Below, piece by piece: positions 54,473-64,000 of a DNA stretch of 64,000 nucleotides. Made by a program: the position numbers and the translations under genes. The notes below the pieces were generated by a model, which did not search any database, was not told the origin of the DNA, and saw nothing but the letters and a program-made list of their open reading frames with translations. Numbering within the stretch: the stretch's first letter is position 1; each line of letters opens with the position of its first letter. The stretch is from Methanoculleus formosensis (GTDB lineage: Archaea; Halobacteriota; Methanomicrobia; Methanomicrobiales; Methanoculleaceae), in NCBI RefSeq assembly GCF_025384765.1, contig NZ_VHLL01000001.1:62001-126000 (forward strand). Reading direction: 5' to 3'.

Positions 54473-55561
54473 ATGCCGTACCCGTTGCACACCCTGCTCG
54501 ACGATACGCTCGCCGGTCACCGGCTCACGGAGGGGGAGGCCGTCCGGCTCCTCTCGACGCGCGACCGGGGCGTCCTTGCGATCCTCGCCGCCGCAGACGA
54601 ACTCCGCGAGGAGAAAGTCGGCGACGTCGTCACCTACGTCCACAACCAGAACATCCACGTCACCAACATCTGCAAGAACCTCTGCGGGTTCTGCGGGTTC
54701 GGGCGGCGGGCGGACGACCCGGAGGCGTTTTACGACGATATCGATGCGATCCGGGAGAAGGCCCGGACGGCGCGCGAGCGCGGCGTCACCGAGGTATGTC
54801 TCCTCTCCGGCGTCCACCCGGACTACACCCTCGACTCCTACGTCGATCTCATCTCCTGCGTGCGGGAGGAAGCTCCCGGGATAGACATCCATACGGCAAG
54901 CCCGGACGAGATCGCCTGGGCTGCCGGGCAGAGCGGCGTCTCGACGAAGGAGGCGATCGAACGCCTGCGTGATGCGGGTCTCGGGACACTGCAGGGGACC
55001 GCGGCCGAGATCCTGGTGGACAGCGTCCGCCGCGTGATCTGCCCGGGTAAGTGCGACACGGCGACCTGGGTCCGGATCATCAAGGAGGCGCACCGTTTCG
55101 GCATCCGGTCGACGGCGACGATCATGTACGGCTCCTGTGAGAGCGTGGGCGATCGCGCCCGGCATCTCGCGATCCTCCGCGATATCCAGGACGAGACCGG
55201 CGGGTTCACCGAACTGGTCCCGCTCTCCTTCCTCCACGAGAATACGGCCCTCTACCGTAAGGGCCTCGCGCCCGCGGGCGCGACCGGCAGGGAGGATCTC
55301 CTGCTCTTTGCGGTCGCCCGGCTCTTCCTCGACAACTTCGACCACATCCAGATCTCCTGGGGCAAGGTCGGGACGAAGATGGCGCAGCTCGGGCTTCTCG
55401 CGGGCGGCGACGACCTCGGCGGGACGATGTTCTGCGACGACGTCAGCACGGATGCCGGGGGCGAGGGCGCCGACTACCTGGACCCGGCGGAGATGCAGCG
55501 GATCGCCGGGGATCTCGGCCGGACGCTCCGGCAGCGGACGACGAAGTACGAGATGGTGTGA
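54473..55561 (+). CDS. CofH-like radical SAM enzyme (F420 synthesis), paralogue 1
   Basis: The 362-residue protein has the radical SAM cluster CKNLCGFC (CxxxCxxC) in NIHVTNICKNLCGFCGFG. AEILVDSVRRVICPGKCDTATW and FTELVPLSFLHENTALY identify the CofH rather than the CofG half. CofH joins tyrosine to a diaminouracil on the way to the deazaflavin of coenzyme F420. It shares long identical stretches with the gene at 56002 but differs in parts of the barrel, and may have a changed substrate. Confidence 0.82.
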   Translation: MPYPLHTLLDDTLAGHRLTEGEAVRLLSTRDRGVLAILAAADELREEKVGDVVTYVHNQNIHVTNICKNLCGFCGFGRRADDPEAFYDDIDAIREKARTARERGVTEVCLLSGVHPDYTLDSYVDLISCVREEAPGIDIHTASPDEIAWAAGQSGVSTKEAIERLRDAGLGTLQGTAAEILVDSVRRVICPGKCDTATWVRIIKEAHRFGIRSTATIMYGSCESVGDRARHLAILRDIQDETGGFTELVPLSFLHENTALYRKGLAPAGATGREDLLLFAVARLFLDNFDHIQISWGKVGTKMAQLGLLAGGDDLGGTMFCDDVSTDAGGEGADYLDPAEMQRIAGDLGRTLRQRTTKYEMV

Positions 55562-55568
55562 AGCCGGT

Positions 55569-55883
55569 TCACATCCGGTTCAAGGCCTCTCTCCCCGACA
55601 TCCCGACTTCGACGCGGCGCTGCACGGCGGGGAGGTTTGCCGCCTTCACCTCGGCGTCCATCAGACTGTCGAGATCGTCGAGGGTCGACTCTTCCGAGGC
55701 GCCGACGATCGCCGCGGGAACCCCGGCGTTCGCGAGCGCCTCGATATCGAAACCGTACGTCCCGATCATCCCCTCGTCGGTCACCCAGGCCATCAGGCTG
55801 GTGCTCCCGACCGGAATGACGTAGCCGTATGCGTCCTTGTAGCTGAGCCTTGTACGCTGGTGGCAGAGGATCTGTTGCGCCAT
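55569..55883 (-). CDS. DUF1805 (YunC-like) protein
   Basis: The 104-residue protein ends YGFDIEALANAGVPAAIVGA, then STLDDLDSLMDAEVKAAN and EVGMSGREALNRM, the DUF1805 pattern. No enzymatic role is established for the family. It is encoded on the opposite strand between two cofH-like genes, eight bases from the end of the first. Confidence 0.75.
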   Translation of the reverse strand: MAQQILCHQRTRLSYKDAYGYVIPVGSTSLMAWVTDEGMIGTYGFDIEALANAGVPAAIVGASEESTLDDLDSLMDAEVKAANLPAVQRRVEVGMSGREALNRM

Positions 55884-56001
55884 GGCCGCCGGGATATCCC
55901 CATGAAGAGATAAGTGTATGCACCACCGTCGGGCGCACCCGAAGGTTCTTGTCCTGACCGCCCCAGATAAGCGTATCCCACACGGAGGGACGGATGCGCC
56001 C

Positions 56002-57093
56002 ATGATGCCGCTATCAGAGGTGCTTGATGACGTGCTTGCCGGCCACCGGCTCACGGAGGAGGAGGCCGTCCGGCTCCTCTCGACACGCGACCGGGGCGTC
56101 CTCGCGATCCTGGCCGCCGCGGACGAGCTCCGCGAACGAAAAGTCGGCGATACCGTCACCTACGTCCGCAACCAGAACATCAACGTCACCAACCTCTGCG
56201 TGAACGCCTGCGGGTTCTGCGGGTTCTCCCGTAAGCCGGGCGACGCCGATGCCTTCTTTTATGACGAGGCCGCGGTGCGGGAGAAGGCGCGTGCGGCGCG
56301 CGAGCGCGGCGTCACCGAGGTCTGCACGGTGAGCGGGCTCCACCCGGATTTCGACGCCGGATCCTACGCCGAGATCTACTCCTGGATACGGGACGAGGCT
56401 CCCGGCGTGCACATCCACGCAAGCAACCCGATGGAGGTGGCGTATGCCGCAGAGAAGAGCGGCATCTCCACCGGGGAAGTCCTCGGGATGATGCGGGACG
56501 CGGGTCTTGCCACCCTCTGCGGGACTGCGGCCGAGATCCTGGTCGACGACGTCCGCCGCGTGATCTGCCCGGGCAAGTGCGACACGGCGACCTGGGTCCG
56601 GATCATCAAGGAGGCGCACTGTCTCGGGATCCGGTCGACGGCAACGATCATGTATGGCCACTGCGAGAGCGAGGGCGATCGCGCCCGACATCTCTCGATC
56701 CTCCGCGATATCCAGGACGAGACCGGCGGGTTCACGGAGTTCGTACCCCTCTCGTTCATCCACAAGAACACCCCCCTCTACCGGGCGGGGCAGGCCCGGC
56801 CCGGGGCGGCCGGGAGAGAAGACCTCCTGATGTTTGCGGTCGCCCGGCTCTTCCTCGACAACTTCGATCACATCCAGGCCTCATGGGTGAAGGTCGGGAC
56901 GAAGATGGCGCAGATGGGGCTTCTTTCGGGCGCAGACGACCTCGGCGGGACGCTCTTTGAAGAGAGCATATCCCGGGAGGCGGGCGCCCGGGATACCGAT
57001 TACCTGGACCCGGCGGAGATGCAGCGTATCGCCGGAGATCTCGGCCGGACGCTCCGACAGCGGACGACGACCTATACCCTTCTTCCAGGCTGA
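56002..57093 (+). CDS. cofH: CofH: 5-amino-6-ribitylaminouracil-tyrosine 4-hydroxyphenyl transferase
   Basis: The 363-residue radical SAM enzyme has the cluster motif CVNACGFC in NQNINVTNLCVNACGFCGFS. The CofH segments CGTAAEILVDDVRRVICPGK, TATIMYGHCESEGDR and FTEFVPLSFIHKNTPLY are present. With CofG it makes 8-hydroxy-5-deazaflavin (FO), the chromophore of F420. GGAGGG lies 12 bases upstream of the ATG. It is the closer match of the two tandem copies to the standard CofH cysteine region. Confidence 0.88.
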   Translation: MMPLSEVLDDVLAGHRLTEEEAVRLLSTRDRGVLAILAAADELRERKVGDTVTYVRNQNINVTNLCVNACGFCGFSRKPGDADAFFYDEAAVREKARAARERGVTEVCTVSGLHPDFDAGSYAEIYSWIRDEAPGVHIHASNPMEVAYAAEKSGISTGEVLGMMRDAGLATLCGTAAEILVDDVRRVICPGKCDTATWVRIIKEAHCLGIRSTATIMYGHCESEGDRARHLSILRDIQDETGGFTEFVPLSFIHKNTPLYRAGQARPGAAGREDLLMFAVARLFLDNFDHIQASWVKVGTKMAQMGLLSGADDLGGTLFEESISREAGARDTDYLDPAEMQRIAGDLGRTLRQRTTTYTLLPG

Positions 57094-57195
57094 TCGCCGG
57101 GTTATCTAAACTATGTCCGGAAAATTATAAATATGCGCGAATATATTGTCGCTCCTCAACGCCGGCCGGGCGCCGGCGGTTGGGAGGAGAACGAT

Positions 57196-57357
57196 ATGTT
57201 AGGTGGTGGCCTTGTAGGGCTTGCAATCCTCTTCTTTGTACTGGCACTCATCTTTGCCTTACTTGGAGCACGAGGCGTTGCAGGAATGTCGATGTCGGTC
57301 GCAAAATGGCTGGTTATCATCTTCATTGTCCTTGCGATCATATCGCTGCTGCTCTGA
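57196..57357 (+). CDS. DUF1328-type small membrane protein
   Basis: The 53-residue product has two hydrophobic segments separated by [17 protein letters not shown], the DUF1328 (YtjA) pattern. GGGAGGAG lies just upstream of the ATG at 57196 and decides against the upstream in-frame start at 57133. It is probably a stress-related inner-membrane protein. The function is unknown. Confidence 0.82.
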   Translation: MLGGGLVGLAILFFVLALIFALLGARGVAGMSMSVAKWLVIIFIVLAIISLLL

Positions 57358-57448
57358 CGGCAGCCGGCAGGGAAGAAAGGCGGGCAGGCCTGCAGGAGAA
57401 TGTCCCGCTCTTCCCTGAGACATCCCGCTCGCGATGGCCGGGAACTCC

Positions 57449-58000
57449 TCAGTCCTCGGGCCGGAGGTACCTGACGATCGTATCCGCGACTCCTGCCGCC
57501 TTCTTCATCGCCCGTTCGTCTTTCAGGACGTCTCCCGGCGCATAGCCCCTGCCGCAGACGTAGCCGAGGTACGAGAACTCGTGGGCGTTCAGGAACCCCT
57601 CCATCGTCTCGAGGGAGCGCTCGCCTCCCCGGTCGGCATAGACGGCGACGGCCACCGCACTGCGGCCCGCCAGTCGTCTATCGTGGAAGAGGGAGTAGGT
57701 CCGGTCGATCAGGTTCTTCGCCTGGCCGTTGATGTCGTAGTAGTAGGTCGGGGCGCCGAGGACGAGGACCTCGCAATCGATCATCTTCTGCGCCACGTTA
57801 CCCCAGTCGTCGTCCTCTGTCACGCACCACTTTGCATCCCGGCAGGCCTCGCACCCGGTGCAGGGCCTGATATCCATATCGGCGAGCGAGAGAAACTCGG
57901 TCTCGATGCCCGCCTCCCGCACCCGATCGAGGATGGTGGTGACGAGAGCCGCGGTATTGCCGTTTTTGCGCATACTTCCGGAGATACCGAGAACGTTCAT
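57449..58000 (-). CDS. Iron-sulfur flavoprotein (Isf family)
   Basis: The 183-residue flavodoxin-like protein has the FMN phosphate loop GISGSMRKNGNT. The compact cysteine motif CTGCEACRDAKWC that follows binds a 4Fe-4S cluster in Methanosarcina Isf. APTYYYDINGQAKNLIDR is the second FMN loop. It moves electrons or reduces oxygen species in anaerobes. Its ATG overlaps the stop of the DUF123 gene by four bases. Confidence 0.9.
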   Translation of the reverse strand: MNVLGISGSMRKNGNTAALVTTILDRVREAGIETEFLSLADMDIRPCTGCEACRDAKWCVTEDDDWGNVAQKMIDCEVLVLGAPTYYYDINGQAKNLIDRTYSLFHDRRLAGRSAVAVAVYADRGGERSLETMEGFLNAHEFSYLGYVCGRGYAPGDVLKDERAMKKAAGVADTIVRYLRPED

Positions 58001-58452
58001 ACCCTATGCTCGCTCCCCTCGTTCTTGATTCTTGTGATCCGGGCATCGAGATCAAGTCCCCGGAACGCCGCGACGATCTCGGTGACCGGGTCGCCGGGAC
58101 GGTAGAAGAGGTGGGAGGGGCAGGCGCAGTCGCTGCACCCGAACCCCGGGACAGAGGGGCCGGCGACGGACCGGGCGAGGTCGCACTCGCAGTCCCGGTC
58201 GGTAGCGGCGGTGACGACGGCGGCGGGGAAGAAGTGGGGGTCGAGGAGGAGGTAGTCGATGTGCCACCGGGGCGGGCGGTCGCGGCGGAGGGCGAGCCGC
58301 AGGTGCCGTTCTACCCGGGCAAGGCCGCCGCTCCCCCGGGCGGAGCCCACGTAGACGTGGCTACCGGCAGAAAACTCCCGCTCCCCGAGGGCACCGATCC
58401 GGACGGTGCAGCCGGTGTTCTCGAGGACGAGGGCGTAGATCCCCCTATCCAT
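57997..58452 (-). CDS. DUF123 GIY-YIG-like endonuclease family protein
   Basis: The 151-residue protein starts MDRGIYALVLEN and has GSHVYVGSARG (the GIY-YIG-like core), HIDYLL and a cysteine-rich end FGCSDCACPSHLFY. DUF123 proteins are thought to be small structure-specific nucleases, but this is unproven. It overlaps Isf by four bases and the MBL hydrolase by eight. Confidence 0.82.
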   Translation of the reverse strand: MDRGIYALVLENTGCTVRIGALGEREFSAGSHVYVGSARGSGGLARVERHLRLALRRDRPPRWHIDYLLLDPHFFPAAVVTAATDRDCECDLARSVAGPSVPGFGCSDCACPSHLFYRPGDPVTEIVAAFRGLDLDARITRIKNEGSEHRV

Positions 58453-59047
58453 AGAACCGGAGCGCCTCTTGTGCGGCCGCGATATGCCTCCCGCCGCCGC
58501 GGAGGACGGGTTCGCCGTGGCCGGGGTAGAGTCCCTCGACGTCGAGGGCGGTGAGGCGTTCGATGGATGCCGCGAGCGCCGTCCTGTCGCCGCCGGGGAA
58601 GTCGTAGCGCCCGAAGGATCCCTCGGTGAAGACGGTGTCCCCCGAGAAGAGGATCTTCGCTGTCTCGGCGTAGAGGCAGATCCCGCCCGGCGTATGCCCG
58701 GGGGTGTGGATGACGCGGAGGTTCCCGACCCGGTCGCCGTCGTGGAGGACGACGTCGGGGACGACCCCGGGTGGCCTGGCCCCGAAATGCATGGAGAGGC
58801 TCCGGGCGTCGTCGGTGAGGCCGCCCGCGTCCGCCTCGTGGATGCAGATCCTCGCGTCGCCGCAGAGCCGGGCTATCTCTCTCACGTGGGCGATGTGGTC
58901 GTAGTGGGCGTGGGTGATGACGATCTCCTCGATCGCTGCGACATACGGCTCCACCGCCATCGGGAGAACGCCCGCGTCGATAAGGACGTTTTCGTAAACG
59001 AACGAGTTGGCATAGACCGTGTTGCTCGCGATCCACCGGACTGGCAT
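58445..59047 (-). CDS. Metallo-beta-lactamase-fold hydrolase
   Basis: The 200-residue protein has the metal-binding THAHYDHI (HxHxDH), the histidine in HTPGHTPGG, the Asp in LFSGDTVF and the final His in YPGHGE, so all ligands for two zinc ions are present. Relatives are glyoxalase II and related hydrolases. The substrate is unknown. It is the first gene of the MBL-DUF123-Isf operon and is divergent from thiC. Confidence 0.88.
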   Translation of the reverse strand: MPVRWIASNTVYANSFVYENVLIDAGVLPMAVEPYVAAIEEIVITHAHYDHIAHVREIARLCGDARICIHEADAGGLTDDARSLSMHFGARPPGVVPDVVLHDGDRVGNLRVIHTPGHTPGGICLYAETAKILFSGDTVFTEGSFGRYDFPGGDRTALAASIERLTALDVEGLYPGHGEPVLRGGGRHIAAAQEALRFYG

Positions 59048-59081
59048 GCAGACTAATATGGCTTCCGGGCAAATGGTTCTT

Positions 59082-60362
59082 ATGCATACCCTGATCTCCG
59101 CGTGCCTGCGCGGTGTCCCCCCCGAGGTGGAGGCGATCGCCCGGGAGGAGGATCTCGCCTCCCACGCCGCCGCCCGGGCGGTCGCCCGCGGGCGTATCGT
59201 TATTCCAGCAAACCCCGTGCGGCCGCACCGGCTCTGCGCCATCGGGGAGGGCTGCAGGGTTCGGGTCAACGTGAACGTCGGGACGTCGGGAGCCCGGTGC
59301 GACGAGGACCTCGAGATCGAGAAGGCGGGTGCCGCTCTCCGGGAGGGTGCGGACGCGCTGATGGACCTCTCGACCGGTGGCGATCTCGTCCGCATCCGGC
59401 GCCGAATCCTCGCTCTCGACACAACGGTCGGCACCGTCCCGGTCTACGAGGCGGTCCGGCGGGCGGGGAGTGCGGCGGACGTCGACGCCGATCTCCTCTT
59501 TAAGGTGATCCGGGAGCACTGCCGGCAGGGCGTGGACTTCCTGACGCTGCACTGCGGCGTGAACCGCGACGCTCTCGCATCGCTTCAGGCCGACCCCCGG
59601 ACGATGGGCGTCGTCAGCAGGGGCGGGGCGTTTCACGTCGCGATGATGGCCGCGACCGGCGAGGAGAACCCGCTGTATGCCGAGTACGACTACCTGCTCG
59701 AGATCCTCGCCGAACACGACGTCGTCGTCAGCCTCGGCGACGGAATGCGGCCGGGCGCGCTCGTGGACGCCGGCCGTCTCGCGAAGTCGACCGAGTACCT
59801 GACGCTCGGCCACCTCGCAAAGCGGGCGCTCGCCGCCGGGGTGCAGCGGATGATCGAGGGGCCGGGGCACATCCCGGCCGACCAGATCGGCTACAACGTC
59901 CGGATGATCAAGGAACTGACCGACGGCGCTCCGCTCTACCTGCTCGGGCCGCTCGTGACCGACGTGGCGCCGGGCTACGACCACGTCGTGGGGGCGATCG
60001 GCGGCGCGATCGCCTGCATGAACGGCGCCGACTTCCTCTGCATGGTCTCGCCGGCCGAGCACCTGGCGCTGCCGGACGTCCGCGACATCGTGGAGGGGAC
60101 GCGGGTGGCGAGGATCGCGGCGCACGTCGGGAGCCTCTCCCGCGCCGCCGCACACACGAAGAACCGTGAGATCCGGATGGCGGAGGCGCGCCGGGCGCTC
60201 GACTGGGAGAAGCAGTTCGAGGCGGCGCTCGCGCCCGACGAGGCCCGGCGGATCCACGAGCGCGACGGCGATCTTGAGACGTGCTCGATGTGCGGCGACC
60301 TCTGCGCCGTGAAGATGGTGCGGGATATCCTCCCGGCCCCGGACGAACGGATGGAGCGGTAG
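59082..60362 (+). CDS. thiC: Phosphomethylpyrimidine synthase ThiC
   Basis: The 426-residue radical SAM enzyme turns aminoimidazole ribotide into the hydroxymethylpyrimidine phosphate of thiamine. VNVNVGTSG, MDLSTGGD, FLTLHCGVNRDAL, IEGPGHIPADQI and the C-terminal cluster motif CSMCGDLC (CxxCxxxxC read with the preceding residues) are clear. It lacks the bacterial N-terminal extension, as usual in archaea. TATA-like TAATATGG at about 59055 puts transcription at the ATG at 59082 (leaderless). Confidence 0.94.
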   Translation: MHTLISACLRGVPPEVEAIAREEDLASHAAARAVARGRIVIPANPVRPHRLCAIGEGCRVRVNVNVGTSGARCDEDLEIEKAGAALREGADALMDLSTGGDLVRIRRRILALDTTVGTVPVYEAVRRAGSAADVDADLLFKVIREHCRQGVDFLTLHCGVNRDALASLQADPRTMGVVSRGGAFHVAMMAATGEENPLYAEYDYLLEILAEHDVVVSLGDGMRPGALVDAGRLAKSTEYLTLGHLAKRALAAGVQRMIEGPGHIPADQIGYNVRMIKELTDGAPLYLLGPLVTDVAPGYDHVVGAIGGAIACMNGADFLCMVSPAEHLALPDVRDIVEGTRVARIAAHVGSLSRAAAHTKNREIRMAEARRALDWEKQFEAALAPDEARRIHERDGDLETCSMCGDLCAVKMVRDILPAPDERMER

Positions 60363-60751
60363 AAGGGGTGACCCTTCAGAACTTCTCTCTCTGATTCTTG
60401 TGCATAGAGCCCCAAAATCCCCTATCCTTAATATTGTGGAGTTTCCATGCAATTTACGAGCAAACCAGCTCTGTATTCTACACCTGCAGTAGAACAACTC
60501 TGACTATTAGACATACCCGTCGTCCACGGCTTTCCACGGATATCGCATTTTGGGGTGGCGGCTCGCGGGGAGGGGGGATGCTCCCCCCTATGGCGATACC
60601 CCCACGGTCCACCGCACCGGGCTTTTCGTTCGTCTAAGTTGTTCGGTGGTCGAACCTGAGGATCTCCAGCCATCCCACCTCCGACCAGCCATTGCGCGCA
60701 GAACCGCACCACAGTCCGAACCCCGCGAATGTTGGATGGGCCCCGCTCACT
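60363..60751. other. Intergenic region with inverted repeats
   Basis: The 389 bases between thiC and the ArsC homologue have no credible gene. CCCCAAAAT near 60412 is matched by ATTTTGGGG near 60548, about 130 bases away. A perfect eight-base-pair hairpin (AGGGGGGA / TCCCCCCT) lies at 60571-60589. It might be a remnant of a small mobile element. Confidence 0.4.
60571..60589. repeat. G/C-run hairpin
   Basis: AGGGGGGA, loop TGC, TCCCCCCT: an eight-base perfect stem. Confidence 0.6.
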
Positions 60752-61153
60752 TCACTCGAACCGCCCGTCGATCCAGGCGGCTATCGCGTCGCGGCTCTGC
60801 CGGTAGGCCGCAAGCACCTTATCCAGGGTTCCGGTGGCCCGGCCCGGGTCCGGGAAGTCGACGTGGAGCGTCTCCTTCGTCCAGGGAAACATCGGGCAGA
60901 CGCCTCCGGCACAGAGCGCGATGACGGAGTCCATCTCCTTCCCGTCGAAGAGAGCGAGATCCTTTGCCCGCTGCTTCGAGATGTCTATCCCGATCTCGTC
61001 CATCACCCGTACTGCGAGGGGATCGAGCGCGGTCGCGGCGATCCCGGCCGAGCAGGCCTCGTAGCGGTCGCCGTAGCGGGCGCGGAGGTAGCCCTCCGCC
61101 ATCTGGGTCCTGGCGGCGTTGTTCGTGCCGATGAAGAGCACTCTCTGCTTCAT
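60752..61153 (-). CDS. ArsC-like protein lacking the catalytic cysteine
   Basis: The 133-residue protein is homologous to the ArsC at 37302 throughout. In the phosphatase loop, however, it reads FIGTNNAARTQMAE where active enzymes have C-T-H-N-A-A-R: Cys is Gly (codon GGC, one base from TGC) and His is Asn. The later cysteine pair is partly kept (LCAGGVCPMFP). It therefore cannot form the usual thiophosphate or thioarsenate intermediate. It may be a pseudo-enzyme, a binding protein or decayed. It is well preserved otherwise, with normal codon use. Confidence 0.8.
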   Translation of the reverse strand: MKQRVLFIGTNNAARTQMAEGYLRARYGDRYEACSAGIAATALDPLAVRVMDEIGIDISKQRAKDLALFDGKEMDSVIALCAGGVCPMFPWTKETLHVDFPDPGRATGTLDKVLAAYRQSRDAIAAWIDGRFE

Positions 61154-61223
61154 GCCTCCCCCTGTACGTCCCGGTGAAAAAAGGTTACCCGCCCCCCTCC
61201 GGGCGGCGCGTTCTATCGCTCGT

Positions 61224-61616
61224 TCAGGCGCGCCCTGCCTCGAGGATCCGGACCGCGAGGAGCGCTGCGTTCACGCCGTTGTCCACACCGACGCAGGCGA
61301 CCGGGACGCCCTTCGGCATCTGGACGATCGAGAGGAGGGCGTCGAGGCCCATCAGCGTCCCGCTCACCGGAACGCCGATCACCGGGCGCTTCGTCTTCGA
61401 GGCGATCACTCCCGGGAGAGCCGCCGAGAGCCCGGCGATCGCTATGAAGACCCGTGCATCGCTCGCCTTCACGTACTCGTCCAGCCGCTCGGGGTCGCGG
61501 TGCGCCGAGATCACGGCGGAGTCGCAGGACACGCCGTGCTCTTTTAAGGTCTCGAAGACTTTCTCCGCGACGGGGCTGTCCGAGGCGGAACCGCAGATAA
61601 CCGTGACGTCTGCCAT
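61224..61616 (-). CDS. purE: N5-carboxyaminoimidazole ribonucleotide mutase or AIR carboxylase PurE
   Basis: The 130-residue protein has [35 protein letters not shown] and [26 protein letters not shown]. These are the substrate-binding loops of PurE, which moves or adds the carboxyl group in purine ring synthesis. The length is typical of the archaeal short form. PurA lies elsewhere in the window. Confidence 0.94.
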   Translation of the reverse strand: MADVTVICGSASDSPVAEKVFETLKEHGVSCDSAVISAHRDPERLDEYVKASDARVFIAIAGLSAALPGVIASKTKRPVIGVPVSGTLMGLDALLSIVQMPKGVPVACVGVDNGVNAALLAVRILEAGRA

Positions 61617-61750
61617 ATCCAGATTCAGTTGTGCCCCGACCCTTTTTCACCCTGTCGGTATTGCACGGTGGTGAGGTTGATATGAGACCACATCCAAGTT
61701 CCTTGAGGAACAGCGTCTGTCCTCGACGAAACAATACGGACTGATATCTC

Positions 61751-63339
<1,589 letters not shown>

Positions 63340-63397
63340 CGCAAAAAGTGAGGATTATCAACAACCGGTGCGAGTAGTACCACAGGAAGGATGACAA

Positions 63398-63805
63398 ATG
63401 ACGATAAACCTTGGATTCGTCGTCGCGGAGTTCAACCGCGACATCACCTATATGATGGAGATTGAGGCCCGGGAGCACGCCCGCTTCCTCGACGCGGAGG
63501 TCACCGATACGATCTACGTCCCCGGCGCCTACGACATGCCGCTTGCGATCAAGAAGATGCTCACTGGGGGGAAGGTCGACGCGGTCGTCACCATCGGCTG
63601 CGTGATCGAGGGCGCGACCCAGCACGACGAGATCGTCGTCCAGCACGCGGCGCGTAAGATCATCGACCTCTCCCTTGAGTTCGGCAAGCCCGTTGCCCTC
63701 GGGATCTCGGGGCCGGGGATGACCCGGATGGAAGCGACCGAGCGTATCGACTACGCGAAGCGCGCCGTCGAATCGGCCGTGAAGATGGTCCAGCGGTTGG
63801 AATGA
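63398..63805 (+). CDS. ribH: 6,7-dimethyl-8-ribityllumazine synthase
   Basis: The 135-residue protein has [45 protein letters not shown] and [14 protein letters not shown]. The residues around the active site and the phosphate loop match RibH. It supplies lumazine to the riboflavin synthase encoded just upstream. Its stop overlaps the next ATG (ATGA). Confidence 0.94.
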   Translation: MTINLGFVVAEFNRDITYMMEIEAREHARFLDAEVTDTIYVPGAYDMPLAIKKMLTGGKVDAVVTIGCVIEGATQHDEIVVQHAARKIIDLSLEFGKPVALGISGPGMTRMEATERIDYAKRAVESAVKMVQRLE

Positions 63806-64000
63806 GGCCCCTCTCGGAGAAGGTTGCGGCCATCGCTCCTTCTGCGACGATCGAGATATCGAACGCCGCAAAGCGGATGGCACAGGAAGGCCTCGACGTC
63901 ATCAGCCTCTCCATCGGCGAGCCGGACTTCGATACCCCCGGCCACATCACGGATGCCTGCATCGGCGCCCTCCACCGGGGCGAGACGCATTACGCCCCGA
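63802..64000 (+). CDS. Class I aminotransferase, 3' end beyond window
   Basis: Only about 66 residues are visible. [20 protein letters not shown] and GETHYAP match the N-terminus of the AspC-like class I/II aminotransferases. It starts inside the ribH stop codon, so it probably belongs to the same operon. The acceptor cannot be judged from this part. Confidence 0.8.
   Translation, partial: MRPLSEKVAAIAPSATIEISNAAKRMAQEGLDVISLSIGEPDFDTPGHITDACIGALHRGETHYAP

Noticed and set aside
58311-60497. 728-codon antisense frame opposite thiC and through the MBL gene
   Set aside because: It is a GC-driven shadow. ThiC and the MBL hydrolase have complete active sites in other frames.
60428-60712. 94-codon minus-strand ORF with Cys and Pro
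   Set aside because: No domain and no ribosome-binding site. It covers the G/C hairpin and looks like chance in GC-rich DNA.

Overview
The window comes from a GC-rich euryarchaeon, most likely a methanogen of the order Methanomicrobiales and close to Methanoculleus. The basis is a Cdc6/Orc1 initiator, the DNA polymerase D small subunit, Hel308, KEOPS Cgi121, RIO1 and Dim2-like ribosome-assembly factors, an archaeal short PurA, archaeal riboflavin synthase, two CofH (coenzyme F420) proteins, TATA-box promoters with leaderless starts, and H4MPT/F420-era accessory genes such as ThiC and CbiB. The genus is an inference. No rRNA, tRNA, CRISPR array or insertion sequence was seen.

Layout. 1-8 kb: two kinase-less HTH-PAS sensor-regulators around a deoxyribosyltransferase-like fusion, Tsr3, a Cache lipoprotein and a methyltransferase. 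8-21.6 kb: lipoproteins, a transglutaminase, TauE/SafE, glycogen phosphorylase, a frameshifted 2TM gene, an ABC exporter, a tightly overlapped ROK kinase-phosphatase-IMPACT operon, KTSC proteins and two acetyltransferases that share an identical 165-bp block. 21.8-28.5 kb: informational core (Gap, TyrRS, RIO1, KH protein, Hel308, Cgi121) and MoaB. 28.6-33 kb: the replication origin region with Cdc6, an Lrp regulator and an aminotransferase. At least four origin-recognition-box sequences form two inverted pairs, and a fifth lies next to the first pair. 33.2-37.3 kb: PurA, Trm112, CbiB and PdxST.

37.3-43.9 kb is the most unusual region: an ars operon reading ArsR, P-type ATPase, small ORF, ACR3, ArsC. 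The ATPase has CxC motifs in both HMA domains, a Cys-Ser-Cys in place of the usual CPx membrane motif, and a long tail of cysteine clusters. A near-perfect 30-bp palindrome lies just before arsR. Divergent from it are a cysteine-rich DUF2703 protein, a DGC-domain protein and an NTPase.

44-64 kb: cyclophilin, a divergent RNase III-like protein, acetyl-CoA synthetase with an OFA-type transporter, CorA, membrane pyrophosphatase, Pol D small subunit, signal peptidase, a tandem CofH pair around an antisense DUF1805 gene, an Isf-DUF123-MBL operon, ThiC, an ArsC homologue without its catalytic cysteine, PurE, a class V aminotransferase, riboflavin synthase and lumazine synthase. A dispersed GC-rich repeat family built from CGCGAAG units lies in at least four intergenic regions.
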